Notes under the pieces: generated by a model | Databases searched by the model: none | Seen by the model: the letters and a program-made list of their open reading frames with translations, nothing else | Told to the model about the DNA's origin: nothing | In this document: piece by piece, positions 31,246 to 42,779 of the stretch | Position numbering within the stretch: position 1 is the first letter of the stretch | Layout: every line of letters begins with the position of its first letter | Assembly: GCA_033439765.1 (NCBI GenBank) | Contig: JAULSN010000008.1 | Coordinates: forward strand, 992,001 to 1,056,000 | Origin: Lasiosphaeria ovina | Lineage: Eukaryota > Ascomycota > Sordariomycetes > Sordariales > Lasiosphaeriaceae | Direction of reading: 5' to 3' | DNA: 64,000 bases | Program-made: the position numbers and the translations under genes

Positions 31246-33910
31246 TCACGACGCGGCAATCTCCTGCTTTTGGTCGTCGAAATACCGGCGCGTCCTCCGC
31301 GCCAGGTGCAGGTGGTTATTCTTGATCGGCGGCGGCGAGCCGGGCCTGCTGGCCGGTGACTCTACTCCTGCTCCTGCGGTTGGTACTGCCGCCGGAACTG
31401 CAGGTACTGATGTTGTTGTTGTTGTCCGCTCAGCGAGTCCCAGTTTTTCGCTCACAGGACTCGTCGTGACAAGAGCTGCCGTGGGCTTGTTTTTTTCTTT
31501 TTCCTTTTCCTTTTCCTTCTCCTTCTCTTTCTCCTGTTCCTTTCGTGGCTCTCTTGATGTTGACTCTTGGTTCTTAGCTACTGCTACTGATGCTGTTGTT
31601 GCCGTTGCCGCTGCTGTTGTTACTGCCGCTGCTACCACCGCTGTCTTTGCCGCGGCCGCTGCTACGACTGGCTTTGGCAAAGGTGGAAGGGACAATGGCG
31701 CCCGTGTAGCTACCGCCGCGGCGGTCGGTGATGCAGCCGCCGGTGTTGTTGATGCTGCCGTCGGCGGGCGTGCCTGTAGCGGTACACCCCCGCCCGCTTC
31801 TTTCTTCTCAACAGTCGCGAGTCCCGCCGATGGTGCTGACGACGGCGTCACCAGCGGTGTTCCCTTCTCCGTTGCCACCTTCGTGTTTGCCGGTGCCGGT
31901 GCTGGTGGTTGTACGGGGGTGGCCCTCGTCTTCGGCGCCTCTGCCGTTTTTGTTGCCGTCGATCCGGGGAAAGCTGTCGCGCCTACAATCCCCAATTTTG
32001 CTGGTGTTTTCCCAGCTTGGTCCAGTGCTCCGGGGGTGGACTTGGCTACTGGCACCTTGTCTGCGGTTGCCTTGGCCGCCGATGGTTTAGCCTCTGTCGT
32101 AGTCTTCGCTTTTGGTGCCTTCTCTACTGGCTTCTCTGGGGTTGGTTTCATTTCCGAAACCTGCTCCTGCAGCGACATTTCTGCTCCAGGCTTTGTTACT
32201 GCTGGTTTTGACGGCATTGGAGATTGGATGCGGAACATTTCTGTGCCCTTTGGTGTTGATGTTGTGGTCTTTGTTGCAACTGTTGACGGCACCTGTTTGT
32301 CGGTTTTGGAAGAGACGAGCTCAGCCCCTTTTTCTTGGGGCTGGGACTCCTTTTGTCCTGTCTGTTGCGGGTTAGCTTTTGACCGAGACTCTTGTCCAGG
32401 TCCATCACCCGCTGCTTCGGAATTCCCAGCAGCCTGTTGCTTCCCCGACAGCGCATTTTCAGCCGACTTGTCTGGCTCCAATCGAGCTACTCCTGCCCTT
32501 CCAGAATCCGCCGACTCTTCCCCTGCTAGTTCAGCCTTCAAGTTCTCAGCCCCTTCGGTAGGCTCCGGGCCAGGCTTCACATCTGCCCCGCTGTCCGAGT
32601 TTGAATCTTCCGAGTCTGACAGCTCGGTTTCTATCTTCTCCGACACTTCAGTCTCTAACCTGTCCACCTCGGCCTCCGTGTCGAGTGTCGATAGACTTTC
32701 CAGCGGAGGCAGCTTGTTAATGACGGCAAGATTTGTGGTCCAGGGCATTCTCTGCAGCGGCAGTGCTGAGACAGCTGGCTTCGCGGGGTTTGAAAGACCG
32801 GGCGGGCTGGCGGGCTCGTTGCGGTATCTTTCGGCTTCCTCTTCAGCCTTCCTTTCGGCCTCGGCTCTCCACAGAGCCTCCTCTTCCTCGGTGCGAAGCC
32901 AGTAACGACCCATGGCGGCCTGGTTCTCCTGGTGTCTCCGCATCTTGGTAGGGCTGCCGAGTGTGACCTTGGGAGTGGTCTGTTGCTTTCCCGGGTCAAG
33001 CGGGGAGATGTAAGTGATGGTACTCTTGCTCTTCCGCTTCACTGGGAGGAAGCGGCGGCCCGGACCAACTTCGACTCTGTGTATTGTTGCCTTGGCAAAC
33101 CTGACGGTTGCGCCGGGCGACAGCGGCCGGGATATTGGCGAGGTAGGGGGCGATATTGGGTTCAGATCTGGACTCATGGGAGTTGCCACTGGCTCGGGGG
33201 GTATGACAGGGCTGGGTTCTGGGCTATTGAGCTGTGCTGGCAGAGGGTTTGGGGCCGAGGTCGAATAGGAAGGGATGGGCCTCGGCCGCCTATGGCCATC
33301 CGGGCTCGAGACTCGGAGGATTGACTTTGGCTTGGGGGATAACGGCGGCTCAGGAGTGCTGTATAGGCGAACACGTGTTAGCATGGCCAATGCCGATGGG
33401 GGACGTCGCCAGTGACTCAATCGGCCTTTACCTCTGAGTTTTTGTTTGGCCGGTGTCTCTGGACCGGGTCTGGGGCTGGGCCGTCTCTTTGCCAGCTTCG
33501 GGCCCATCGGCTGCCAGCTTGGGGAGCTTCTCTATCGAGGCAGTCTTGGATGTCTTAGACACGCTGTCAGCTGTCCTGAGGTCCGCCGTCGCGGAATGGG
33601 TCGCCTTATCACGTGTTGTCTTAGTACTTGATCCCTCCTGGGTTGCTGTGCTGCGAGGTGTTGTTGAGTCTCTACGTGCCTTCTTCTTGACATCGGGACC
33701 ATGGCTGTGTCTCCGAGATTTGGCAACGCCATTGCTCGAGAGGGTCGCCGTTGAGGATTGGCTCAAGCCCGAGGGAGCAGAGGGGGCCTTGGGAGAGATG
33801 CCCTTGGCCTGTAGACCGGCCCACGACAGGACCGAGGAGAGAGAGTCTTTCCTCTGGGGCTGACGCAGTCTTTCGGTCTGGGATTTCGGATCCTTGACTT
33901 CTTTCGACAT
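31246..33910 (-). CDS. Hypothetical disordered protein with an ATVRFAKATIHRVEVGPG core
   Basis: Exons 33910-33432 and 33358-31246 give 863 aa. The intron 33359-33431 has GTAAAG, a GCTAAC branch and CAG. Most of the protein is Ser/Thr/Pro/Lys/Glu-rich and disordered. One compact block near residues 235-270 looks conserved: ATVRFAKATIHRVEVGPGRRFLPVKRKSKS, followed by MGRYWLRTEEEEALWRAEAERKAEEEAERY. A KE dipeptide run occurs near the C-terminus, then NNHLHLARRTRRYFDDQK, which may be a second conserved patch. I do not know its function. The plus strand of this region is also open for long stretches because of codon bias; those frames are shadows. Confidence 0.65.
31490..31535. repeat. TTTTCC/TTCTCC polypyrimidine repeat
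   Basis: A hexamer-like pyrimidine run that encodes alternating Lys-Glu on the minus strand in the C-terminal part of the 31246-33910 gene. Confidence 0.8.
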
Positions 33911-36725
33911 GGTCGTCTCTGTATCTCTTTTCTCCTACTCTCGCTCGCGGGCAGGGCGCTTCTGGCAGGGCAATGAGGAAACAGAACAGGAGATGATGCA
34001 GCAAAGTAGGTAAGGTAGACATGTGTCGGAATCATTGGCAATTGCTCACACGCTCGCTCACTCAATCACTCACTCGCTCATTTAAAACAGAAAATAGCAC
34101 AGACGAGACCTTGCAAGGCACGGCAGGCAGGCCGCGATTGACCTCGGACGGGGAGCTGGCTGCTGGCCATGTGCACGCTCGGGGTTGGGGTTCGGGCAGG
34201 TTGGGCCACAACCGGTCGACGTCGCCATGGTTGGACTCTGGGGAGGGACCCAATCACGGCGGCAGGACAGGACGGCAACCTTGCAGCAGCGCATTCAGCA
34301 TGCGAGCTTGCAGTGCGTTGTGCCATCTGCCATCGCTCGATGACAGGACGGGAAATAATTACCCGCAGTGCAGTGCACCACATAGGGAGGGCGGAAACAG
34401 GATAATCAACGGAGCGCACAGCGGCTTGACTGAGTGCCTCCACCGCCGTGGCGTCGGTGTCGGCGCCGATCTCGCAGCCCAACCCGGTGCGACGACGCCG
34501 TGCCGGGTCCTCAAGTCGAAGACTCTCTCCTCTCCGCATTGCTCGCCGAGTGCCAAGATTCTGGGAACACGACTTGATGCAATTTGTGTAACCTGCCAAG
34601 GAGACACTAGTCCGAGAGACTGGCAAGCGACACGGAAATGCTATTGCTAGGCGGCCGTGGAGACTCGCTCGGGGGGGCACGGCGCGGGACACGAAGCCAA
34701 GTGGCCGGCGGTTCATGCAGGCGGGTCGTCGCTTGGGCAAGCCATTAACAAGTCAAGGCTGAGGTTGCTGATGGGGTTTGGGTTGAGTTGGCAGTACTGC
34801 GGCGCGCGGGATCCCCCACGTTTGACAGCGACAGCGTGTCAAAAAGGGTAGCAGCGCTGGGGATGACGACAGACAACGCCTGCTCTCTCACTCTCTTGCA
34901 GACTGACCTCTCGGGCAAATTTGGGTAGGCCAGTGCAGTGCAGTATACATGAGGTATGTAATGGTCGATTCCGGCCTGAGCAACTCGAGTCCACGTGCAA
35001 GTTCGGCAACCCAATACGGACACGGAGTCGACGTCGACGCCGTGAGAGCAGGCCGGCATTGGCACCTCAAGGAGAGCCCGACCGACGGATAGGGCAGCTG
35101 ACGTCGTCAGGACCAGGCCGTAGCCGCCCTCTTATAAACCAGCCACTGCCGATCCAGTCCCGCCTTCCGAGCTGCCCCAGTCCCGGTTTCCGATCGCGTC
35201 ACACGAGCAATGCCAGAGACTAGAGTGCTGACGGCGGCTTCGTCAAGAGACTCCAGTCGCCAAGCCGAGGGTAGAGAATGGGGATGAGGAAAAACGGTAA
35301 TCGCTGATTGGGCCCCTCGACGGGGTGGATTCGAGGGTCTCGCTAGTCTTATCAAAGGCCAATCAAGACGCCTTCCAGCGGCTACCCTCGGCCCAATTGA
35401 CGATTGAACCTCGCGTTCCGCGTTGCTCCCTCCGTCTGCTTTTTTTTACTCCGCTATCAAACCGCCCGCAAAACGCGTTCTATCGGTCGAGGACGCCACT
35501 TCCCCTTTCAGTCCCCTACGCCATCGATCTGATATCTGATCGCTTGACCTGCAAAAGTGGACTCCCCAGCCTGCAGAGTTTTGCTCTGCTAACGCCCCCT
35601 CCCCGGCTCTCGTTCTCCCTGAGGCCTGAATCGGGTTCTCCAGTGGGAACCCGGGAATCTGCGACTTCGGCGAACGATGGACGGCCCCCATTATCCACAA
35701 ATAGAGCTCCCCCTTTTCGCGATCTGCGAGTCAGGATGGATGAGGCGGCGACAACTTCTGGGGGGGCGAGACGGTTGGACATGATTTTTTATGCTCGCCG
35801 TCATCCTGGAATCCCAAACCCCCAAGGTACCTACCTACATGTACATGTACATGCAACATACCTTGAGTGTTGCCGAGTGAGTGGGTGGGTGTATGGTGCT
35901 CGCGGCGTGGAGCGGCGTCCAACAGCAGCGACGCCCCCATGCGCCGAGCCGCAGACGGACTTTTATGGCAATCAGGACAGGTCGACAAGAACGACTCGTG
36001 GCCGGAATCGCTCGCATCTGCATCAGAGCCGCAGCCAACGAGTTGATCACTGTCCGTTTTCCGTTCGGCAGCGTGCTGGACTGCTTACTTTGGATAGGTC
36101 TGTGTACGGGAAGCGAGTGCTACGTACATGTGCTTTGGCACCTTGGATTCGCACACTGTAAGTATCCGTCTCGTATCTTAGGAAAAATAAGGTAGCTCTC
36201 GTCTTGTTCAAGAATGGAGGGAAATTCCCGCCCGGGGAGCCAAGGAAGTGTGCAAGTGCAGAGCAAACCTGGGCAAGCCAAGGGTACACCGGCCGTGGAT
36301 GTCATGTCGTTCCCAGTCCGAGACGACGCCCTCCGCTTGACCTGGGGACCGGGATATAACCATTAACCCCTTCTGCAGGGAGGGTTCCAATTGGCCAATT
36401 GGTCACCTGCCCCCGGGTTCCATTTCTCGTTCTAGAAAGGGTTGGCATCCGGCACCCAGAAAGCTTAAAAGAGCTTGAAGATTCCTCCGCCGCCGGTCTT
36501 TGTCTCACCTTTTTACCCGTTCTCTTCCCGTTCAACTCAATCTTCGTCTGTTCGTGGTGCGCTTGATACGCTAGGATAACAGAGGCACTGGCCCCGACCT
36601 TGTGCTAGTTTGCGGACCTACATAACCCTATCCGCGAGGTTTCCCTCCTCAACGCACCTTCTTCACCTTTACCTTCACAGTGACTGTCACCCCTCATCCC
36701 CATCCCACGCCCACCCTCACCAACC
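33911..36725. other. Divergent intergenic region of 2.8 kb
   Basis: Between the hypothetical gene (minus) and the branched-chain aminotransferase (plus). The ORFs at 34021-34740 and 35325-36161 have no motif and use non-ATG or poor starts. The aminotransferase promoter side holds CCAATTGGCCAATTGG at 36387-36402 and TTCTAGAA near 36430. A CT-rich leader runs from 36490 to 36720. Confidence 0.45.
36387..36402. promoter_or_regulatory. Tandem CCAATTGG palindrome, possible CCAAT-binding-complex site
   Basis: Two adjoining CCAATTGG palindromes 324 bases before the aminotransferase ATG. Each contains CCAAT on both strands, the core bound by the fungal HAP/CBC complex. Binding is inference. Confidence 0.4.
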
Positions 36726-38070
36726 ATGGTGACTCACACCCCCACCAACGGCCATGCGGGCGAGCAAGACGTAGACCTCACGTCGTCAGCTCTCGACCAC
36801 AGAATAGCGGAACAGGCCGCCAACGGCACCAATGGCGCCAATGGCCACCACGCCAACGGACACGCCGCCGCGCCCGCAGAGCTTGACGCCTCCAAGCTCA
36901 CCATCCGCCGAGCCGACCCCGCCGCCCGCGCCGTGCCCGACGAGGCCACGGCCTGCTCCGGCAACGAGACCATCTGCACCGACCACATGATCACATGTGT
37001 CTGGAACGTGTCGACGGGCTGGGCCGCCCCCGAGCTCAAGCCCTACGGGCCCCTCAGCCTCATGCCCACGGCCTCGGTGCTGCACTACGCCACCGAGTGC
37101 TTCGAGGGCCTCAAGGCCTACCGCGGCTTCGACGGCAAGCTGCGCCTCTTCCGCCCCGACCTGAACGCTAAGCGCATGCTCATGTCGACACTGCGCATCT
37201 CGCTCCCCGGCTTCGACCCCAAGCAGGTCGAGCGCCTCATCTCCACCCTCGTCGCCGTCGACGGCCCCAAGTGGCTCCCCGCCGACCGCCCCGGCTCGTT
37301 CCTGTACCTGCGCCCCGCCATGATCGGCACCCAGCCGCAGCTGGGCGTGCAGGCCCCCAAGGAGGCCCTGCTCTTCATCACGGCCAGCTTCATGCCGCGC
37401 ATGGACAGCATGCCCGGCGGCCTCAAGCTGCACACGAGCCCCGAGGACATGGTGCGCGCCTGGGCCGGCGGCTTCGGCTATGCCAAGGTCGGCGCCAACT
37501 ACGGCCCCAGCCTGCTCGCCACCAACGAAGCCCGCGCCCGCGGCTTCGGCCAGATCCTGTGGCTCTACGGGCCCGAGGGCTACTGCACCGAGGCCGGCGC
37601 CAGCAACTTCTTCGTCGTGTGGCGCGCCCGCGACGCCGACGGCGGCAAGCTACAGCTCGTCACGGCCCCGCTCGACGACCGCCTCATCCTCGACGGCGTC
37701 ACGCGCCGCAGCATCGTCGAGCTCGCCCGCGAGAGGCTGGTCGGCGAGCTCGAGGTGGTCGAGCGCAAGTACACCATTGACGAGCTGCTCGACGCCGACA
37801 GGGAGGGCCGCCTCGTCGAGGCCTTTGCCGCAGGCACTGCTGTACGTTTTGCCTCTCTCCCCACATACAACCCCTACTCTCCAGCAACTAACGTCCTCCC
37901 AGTACTTCATCTGCCCCGTGTCTCTGGTCCACCACCGCGGCAAGGACGTGCAGATCCCCCTCGGCAAGGGCGACTCGGGCCGGTACACGGCCAAGATCAA
38001 GGGCTGGATGGGCGACATCATGTACGGCAACGAGCAGCACCCGTGGGGCATCGTCGCCAGCATGGATTAA
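36726..38070 (+). CDS. Branched-chain amino-acid aminotransferase
   Basis: A PLP fold-type IV enzyme that interconverts Leu, Ile and Val with their 2-oxo acids using glutamate/2-oxoglutarate. Exons 36726-37841 and 37903-38070 give 427 aa. The intron has GTACGT, a CAACTAAC branch and CAG. Recognisable blocks are DHMITCVWN, LHYATECFEGLKAYRG, FLYLRPAMIGTQPQLGV, GYAKVGANYGPSL with the PLP lysine K254, GYCTEAGASNFFVVW and LDGVTRRSIVELAR. The C-terminal exon has GWMGDIMYGNEQHPWGI. The N-terminus is a hydrophilic Asn/Gly/His/Ala-rich extension of about 55 residues without mitochondrial-presequence features, so a cytosolic form is more likely. The start codon context is CACCATGGT. Confidence 0.95.
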
Positions 38071-38721
38071 TTAGTTATCTTTCTCTTTTTCTTTGTCGTT
38101 GCATTCTTGAGCCTCGTCCCCTTTCTCTGTGTTTGCATTGTGGTTTTTTTATACATGAGGAAGAACTAAGCATCGCCATCAAGCATCAAGCATCAAGCGC
38201 TTCTCTTTTTCACACACACACACACGCAAGTCTTGTTTTGGTCTATTTGTTTATTTGGCGTCCGGGAATGAAAACTGCTGCTGCTGCTGGGTTGGGGCCA
38301 AGATCATGGGTTATCGACATGAGAATGAGCAAATGACAAACAAGGGATAGACTGCGTAGCTGGAGCACATCTCAGATAGACATGGTCCGTATTAGCACTG
38401 CATTAGAGGGGCCAACAATGTTGATTCCATCCGTAGCACGTCTCGCCCTTTGATTGATTCACTAGAATATTTGCGAGCTGCGCTTCCGAAATCGACACGT
38501 CCTGTCCTGTTTGACGATATATAGTTGATTTGCTGGGTATCAAGCCAGCCCTCAAACCAATTGCAACGAGAGTCCTTCCAGCGGCGCAGCGCCGTCGTCC
38601 AAGCTAAATGACAGCTCTGGCAACAAATTCCTGCAAGATGAGGTGAGATCTTGGGGTATGTCAGTCATACCCTCAACACTCAATTCAAACCACGAGTGTC
38701 TCAGGTCCCACCAGCCCTCCC
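38071..38721. other. Convergent 3' intergenic region
   Basis: Likely 3' UTRs of the aminotransferase (plus) and the next gene (minus). A short CA run lies at 38212-38226. No gene is seen. Confidence 0.45.
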
Positions 38722-39938
38722 TCACTCTTCAATAGATTTGAAAAAGACATGAAAGTCCGGTGTGACTTTCTTTCTGTATTCCTGAAAACGCGTCAGAAAG
38801 TCTCTTGCCGGTCCGCGATAGTCAGTTTCAAAAGACTGCGGCAAACTCACTGTTTCAATCTCCTTCAACAACGCAGCGGCAGCCTCACCAAGTTTTTCTG
38901 CCTCGGCCTCGGCTTCTTCAATCTCCGTCTCAATGGCAGCCCGAAACTTGGACAGAATGTCGCTCGCTGCGGCCGCCGCGGCGGCAGAGTCATCGTCGCT
39001 GCTTGCGCAAGCTGGCAGTCCTCCGACGTCATCATAGTCGGTCCCGTCGGCCGCGGCCGTCACCACCGCCTCCTCCGGATCCAGGGCGCGGTAAGCCTTA
39101 GCGATCTCGGCCTCAGCGAGAGCGTACTCCTTGAACAGCTGGGCGACGTGCGTCTCGAACTCGGCCAGGTGGCGCTGGGCCGCGGCGTCGAGCTCGCCGG
39201 CCGTGTTCTTCTCAACGCGCGCCGTGCCGTCGGCGCCGCGCTGCCGCGACCGGATGCTGAACTGCGACAGCGGCGCCCCGAACACGCTCTCGCCGTGCTG
39301 CTCCGCCACCGCCAGGAACGCCGCCTCGCCCTTGCTCAGTTCGCGCAGCTTGCGCGCCAGCTCAGAGTGCGTCAGCTGCATCTGCATGGCTGCGCGCTCC
39401 TGCAGCGTCTCGGCTGTCTGCAGGTAGTGGTCTGTTGCGCTGGAGTCAGTCGGACGTGGGATGGAGATGCCCTTTGCCCTTCGAGGCATTCATGGCATGG
39501 GAAAACAGTACCCTTGAGCTGCTTGATGATGTCTTCTGGGTCCGTGTCGGGGGACGTCTCCCTCCGCGGCTGGTGGCTGGGGGGCGTTGCGCCGCTTGAC
39601 GCTTCTTGTTCATCCCGGAAAGCAGCCTCGAGCGTTTTGAAGAAAGGGGCGATGGATGTCTTGCCGCGAGAGTTTCTCTGGTGTGCATTCGTTGATGATT
39701 TGGCATCTGGAATGCTCTTCGCCGGTGGAAAGAGACGATCACGGAAGGACTGGACTGGCTGCTCTGCCTTGGGTTCTGGGAGGGCAGCAGATGAAGACGA
39801 TGCAGGGTTGTCGGTGCTTGTCATTCTGGGAGACAGCAGAGGGGGAGCTATATGCTGTACCCTCTCGGCCTTTGTCTGCCTGTTTCTGTCGCGCGGGTGC
39901 GACTTCGGATCTTGACCATTCTCAGCGTCAAGAGACAT
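38722..39938 (-). CDS. Hypothetical coiled-coil protein
   Basis: Exons 39938-39512, 39431-38851 and 38781-38722 give 355 aa. Intron 1 (39432-39511, GTACTG donor, GACTGAC branch, CAACAG acceptor) joins ...EDIIKQLK to DHYLQTAETLQERAAMQMQLT. Intron 2 (38782-38850, GTGAGT donor) is 69 nt and stays in frame if retained. The first 130 residues are disordered and Pro/Ser-rich, with a FFKTLEAAFRDEQE helix. Residues from about 140 form a long helical, coiled-coil-prone region (LARKLRELSKGEAAFLAVAEQ, LAEFETHVAQLFKEYALAEAEIAKAYRAL and an [25 protein letters not shown] stretch). It ends TPDFHVFFKSIEE. I do not recognise the family. A later Met (residue 39) could be the true start. Confidence 0.65.
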
Positions 39939-40591
39939 TTCTAGTAAGATGGATGGATGATAGTGATCCTGCTGTATATGTGTTGTTGTCTAAGCTTGGC
40001 TCTCGGGTACTGCAACAATAATTCAAATATCGAATGATGAAACGCTAGGATGCGTGTTAATCGTGACAAGGAATGAATGCATTGAAGATAGAATACAGCA
40101 TCGTAAGCTCCAACAAGCGCAATTTTAGACACGCAGCACAAGGATTACCAGCCGACTTGAAAACCCTGACCGGGCAAAGCTTGAACGGAAGTCGCGACTC
40201 TTTCTGCCAGCGATGCAGTGTTGAGACGAGGAGAGAGCGACACGGCTGGCTGTATTATTGACCAGCCAATCAGAGGCGCCAATCCTGGCTGGTTGTCCAA
40301 AATAGGCAAGAGTTTACTTTACGAAGAGACACCTCCCTGGTATTATTCAGCAGCGTTAGTTGGACAGAGTTCACGTTTCCTCTGACCATGCCTGCGACCG
40401 CAAAGCGACCCAGATGGGAAAAGCTTGTCTGCTTGCATCTTATCCTCGGTTTACCTGTCCGGTGTTTCCTTGCTTGGTGTCACCAACCAAAGCTCCAAAA
40501 AGAGCCCCCCAAATCCTTGTTCCCATCCACTTGTGTTTCCACCAGGCGTATATACTCCCAAGTAACCATCCACTCTTTCAACAAGCAACAA
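39939..40591. other. Intergenic region left of the tRNA
   Basis: Promoter side of the coiled-coil gene (minus). Two CCAAT-type motifs lie at about 40264 and 40277. I see no gene. Confidence 0.4.
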
Positions 40592-40661
40592 TCGGGTATG
40601 ATGTAACGGTAACATCAGTGACTCTCACTCACTAGCCCCGGGTTCGATTCCCGGTATCCGA
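40592..40661 (+). tRNA. tRNA-Glu (anticodon CTC)
   Basis: A complete 70-nt cloverleaf can be drawn by eye. The acceptor stem TCGGGTA pairs with TATCCGA (one G-T). The D stem ATGT/ACAT encloses AACGGTA. The anticodon stem AGTGA/TCACT encloses CTCTCAC with anticodon CTC at 40624-40626, which reads GAG. The variable loop is AGCC. The T stem CCGGG/CCCGG encloses TTCGATT. The 5' end TCGG and D-loop AACGG are typical of eukaryotic tRNA-Glu. There is no intron. A short T-rich tract follows the 3' end and could end Pol III transcription. Confidence 0.93.
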
Positions 40662-41279
40662 ATTTCTCTTTTCATGTGGTTTCCACATTGACTTTTTGCG
40701 ACCTGGCTGTGGATGGTTTCCCTTCCGTTTCTCTGAATAAGAAATAGCTAGGGTATCTAAGATTCGTTTTTGCCTCAATGATTCTGGAAACATCAAGCTT
40801 AGACAGTTCCTTTCAATCATCACAGAATAAACACCCACAACTGCAACAACCGACTAGCGCGTCCCCCACGACTCGGCGAGCCTCTCCCAAGCACAATACC
40901 GGGCGGTGCTCAACGCTAACCGGTAAAGACAGTACCTAGTTACTTTCTTTGACAAATTAACTGGCCATGAGCATAATAGCCAGTGTCGACTGGAATCAAC
41001 CCTCTCGTATACCCGAGTAAATGTAAATACTAATTTCGCCGGTGCTGCTGCCTAAGACCCACATGGTGGAGCCACAATATCTATTTAAACAGCCTCCCCC
41101 CCCCGACCTTCTGCTTCTGAACCACAAACTCTTCCGCAACCCACAAACTCTTCCCGGTGCTATCAATCGTCCACCTCGGTAGATCAAAACTGCATCGCCC
41201 GGCGATATCACCGTACGTGTGGCCCATCTCTACTCCATGTCCGCCATGACTAACAGCTTGTACAGGCCTACCGCAGAGC
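40662..41279. other. Spacer between tRNA-Glu and the HNH gene
   Basis: No gene is seen. A run of C at 41096-41104 and an AT-rich segment are present. The region from about 41100 to 41279 is probably promoter and leader of the HNH gene. Confidence 0.4.
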
Positions 41280-42617
41280 ATGGATCCTTCAAAGGACAAT
41301 TCGCCGAAGCACGGCCCACCGTCAGGAGCCATCCTGCCACCATCACTGTCGGGAGCGAGAGACAAGTATGAGAAAGCACGAAGTGTTTCACACGAGCTAC
41401 AAAACGCCTTTGACGACCTCTCTCGCAAGGTAGAACCCGAGCTCAATCCAGGTGAAGAACGACAGGAGCCCGATGCGAAATCCGGCTTTGAGCTTGCGTC
41501 ATTGGGGGTTGAGCTAGCGTTGAAGAAAAAAGAAGAGATTCTGCTAGAGCGACAGGTCATCATCGAAGAACGAGATGCCAACCTGATCGGCCCCCATATG
41601 GCAACCAAGCGACTTCGAGCTTCCGATCACCGCTACGTCTCTGCTGGTGACGAATTGTGGAAACAGCAGCAGAAGAAGACACGTTTTGACGACCCTGGTG
41701 TTATACGGTTGCTGGATCCGCGTGGTGGTAGTACCTCTGCGTGTCTCTTGGCGCTTTACAAAAAGTGCGATGGCCTTGAAAAGACGAAGAAGCGGCCCTC
41801 TGCCTTTCGCTCCGATACCTTGACCTATTACGCAGGTAAAGGCAGCAACTTCAACGAAGAGTCTGGCAAGGTTTGGTGCCATGTTACCGGCAAGTGGTGG
41901 GCAGCATACCAGATTAAGGCTGCACATATTGTCCCTTTCTTTCTCGATAGCGACGACATTGGCGAGATATTATTCGGCAGCCGGGCACCATCACTCCGAC
42001 GAGCAGGAAACGCCCTTCTCTTATTTTCCCAAATCGAGAAGTGGTTTAACACATACCATCTTATTATCGTACCGGTTGATTCAACGGAAACCCCCATTAC
42101 GCGTTGGAAAGTCGATATCATCTCCCCTAATATTCGAAACTCACCTTATTCTTCGGATGACCGTGGTCAAGACTTGGATAGGAAGGAGCTGCAATTCCAG
42201 AACAACAATCGGCCCGTCTCCCGCTTTATGTACTTCCATTTCATAATGGCACTGGTCCACATCAAAGATGTCAAGCGTCAGGGATGGCAGGATGTCTGGG
42301 CTCGGTACTACCAACAACGGCCTTTCCCAACCCCAGGTAACTACCTGCGTCGGAGCATGCTACTCGCGCTAGCTACCCATCATGGAACGGCAGACATGGA
42401 GGTGGTGGCGTCGTGGATCACAGATCACGGCTTTGATTCGCCGTTGATGCTCACCGATGAAGAGAGTACCGAAGCAGCTCGTCGCGTCCATGCGGCGGTG
42501 AATAAAGCCATCGCTCGTGCGGAGACGGGCCCAAAGGACGGGAGTGACGACGAGGAGGAGGATAGTGATGAGGGGGATAGTGATGAGGGGGATAACGAGA
42601 TTGATATGGAGGGGTGA
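41280..42617 (+). CDS. HNH-nuclease-domain protein (fungal HNH_2 type)
   Basis: An intronless frame of 445 aa. A charged, helical N-terminal region (RDKYEKARSVSHELQNAFDDLSRK, then LALKKKEEILLERQVIIEERD) precedes the HNH_2-type core. That core has CHVTG from Cys200, AAHIVPFF with His216, then AGNALLLFSQIEKWFNTYHLIIVPVD; the pattern Cys...AAHI-P...N...H matches ββα-metal nucleases. In this copy the usual catalytic-helix H/D positions read IEKWFNTYH, so activity is uncertain. The C-terminus is acidic with a duplicated DSDEGDSDEG. Such genes are, as I recall, multicopy and patchily distributed in ascomycetes, and their role is unknown. It lies between a tRNA and a copia relic. Confidence 0.8.
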   Translation: MDPSKDNSPKHGPPSGAILPPSLSGARDKYEKARSVSHELQNAFDDLSRKVEPELNPGEERQEPDAKSGFELASLGVELALKKKEEILLERQVIIEERDANLIGPHMATKRLRASDHRYVSAGDELWKQQQKKTRFDDPGVIRLLDPRGGSTSACLLALYKKCDGLEKTKKRPSAFRSDTLTYYAGKGSNFNEESGKVWCHVTGKWWAAYQIKAAHIVPFFLDSDDIGEILFGSRAPSLRRAGNALLLFSQIEKWFNTYHLIIVPVDSTETPITRWKVDIISPNIRNSPYSSDDRGQDLDRKELQFQNNNRPVSRFMYFHFIMALVHIKDVKRQGWQDVWARYYQQRPFPTPGNYLRRSMLLALATHHGTADMEVVASWITDHGFDSPLMLTDEESTEAARRVHAAVNKAIARAETGPKDGSDDEEEDSDEGDSDEGDNEIDMEG

Positions 42618-42779
42618 AGGAGAATGAGATGTAGAGATATTTTTGGTACAGGAAGTGGAATTTACACACGCTCTCGATTATTTCTTGTATTGTGATCTGT
42701 CCTGTGACTCTCACGGTCATCGAGCCTGAAGATGAAGAGGTTGTTGCCAACCCCCCTCATGCAGAGCATGTCAGAGACT

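Noticed and set aside
31154..32905. 583-codon plus-strand ORF
   Set aside because: Antisense to the disordered gene at 31246-33910, whose minus frame is joined by a canonical intron. The plus frame is a codon-bias shadow rich in Ala/Val/Phe.
35325..36161. 278-codon plus-strand ORF with a non-ATG start upstream of the aminotransferase
   Set aside because: No conserved block, poor start and a promoter-like location. Probably chance.
38749..39915. 388-codon plus-strand ORF
   Set aside because: Antisense to the three-exon coiled-coil gene. It lacks motifs and reads across that gene's introns.
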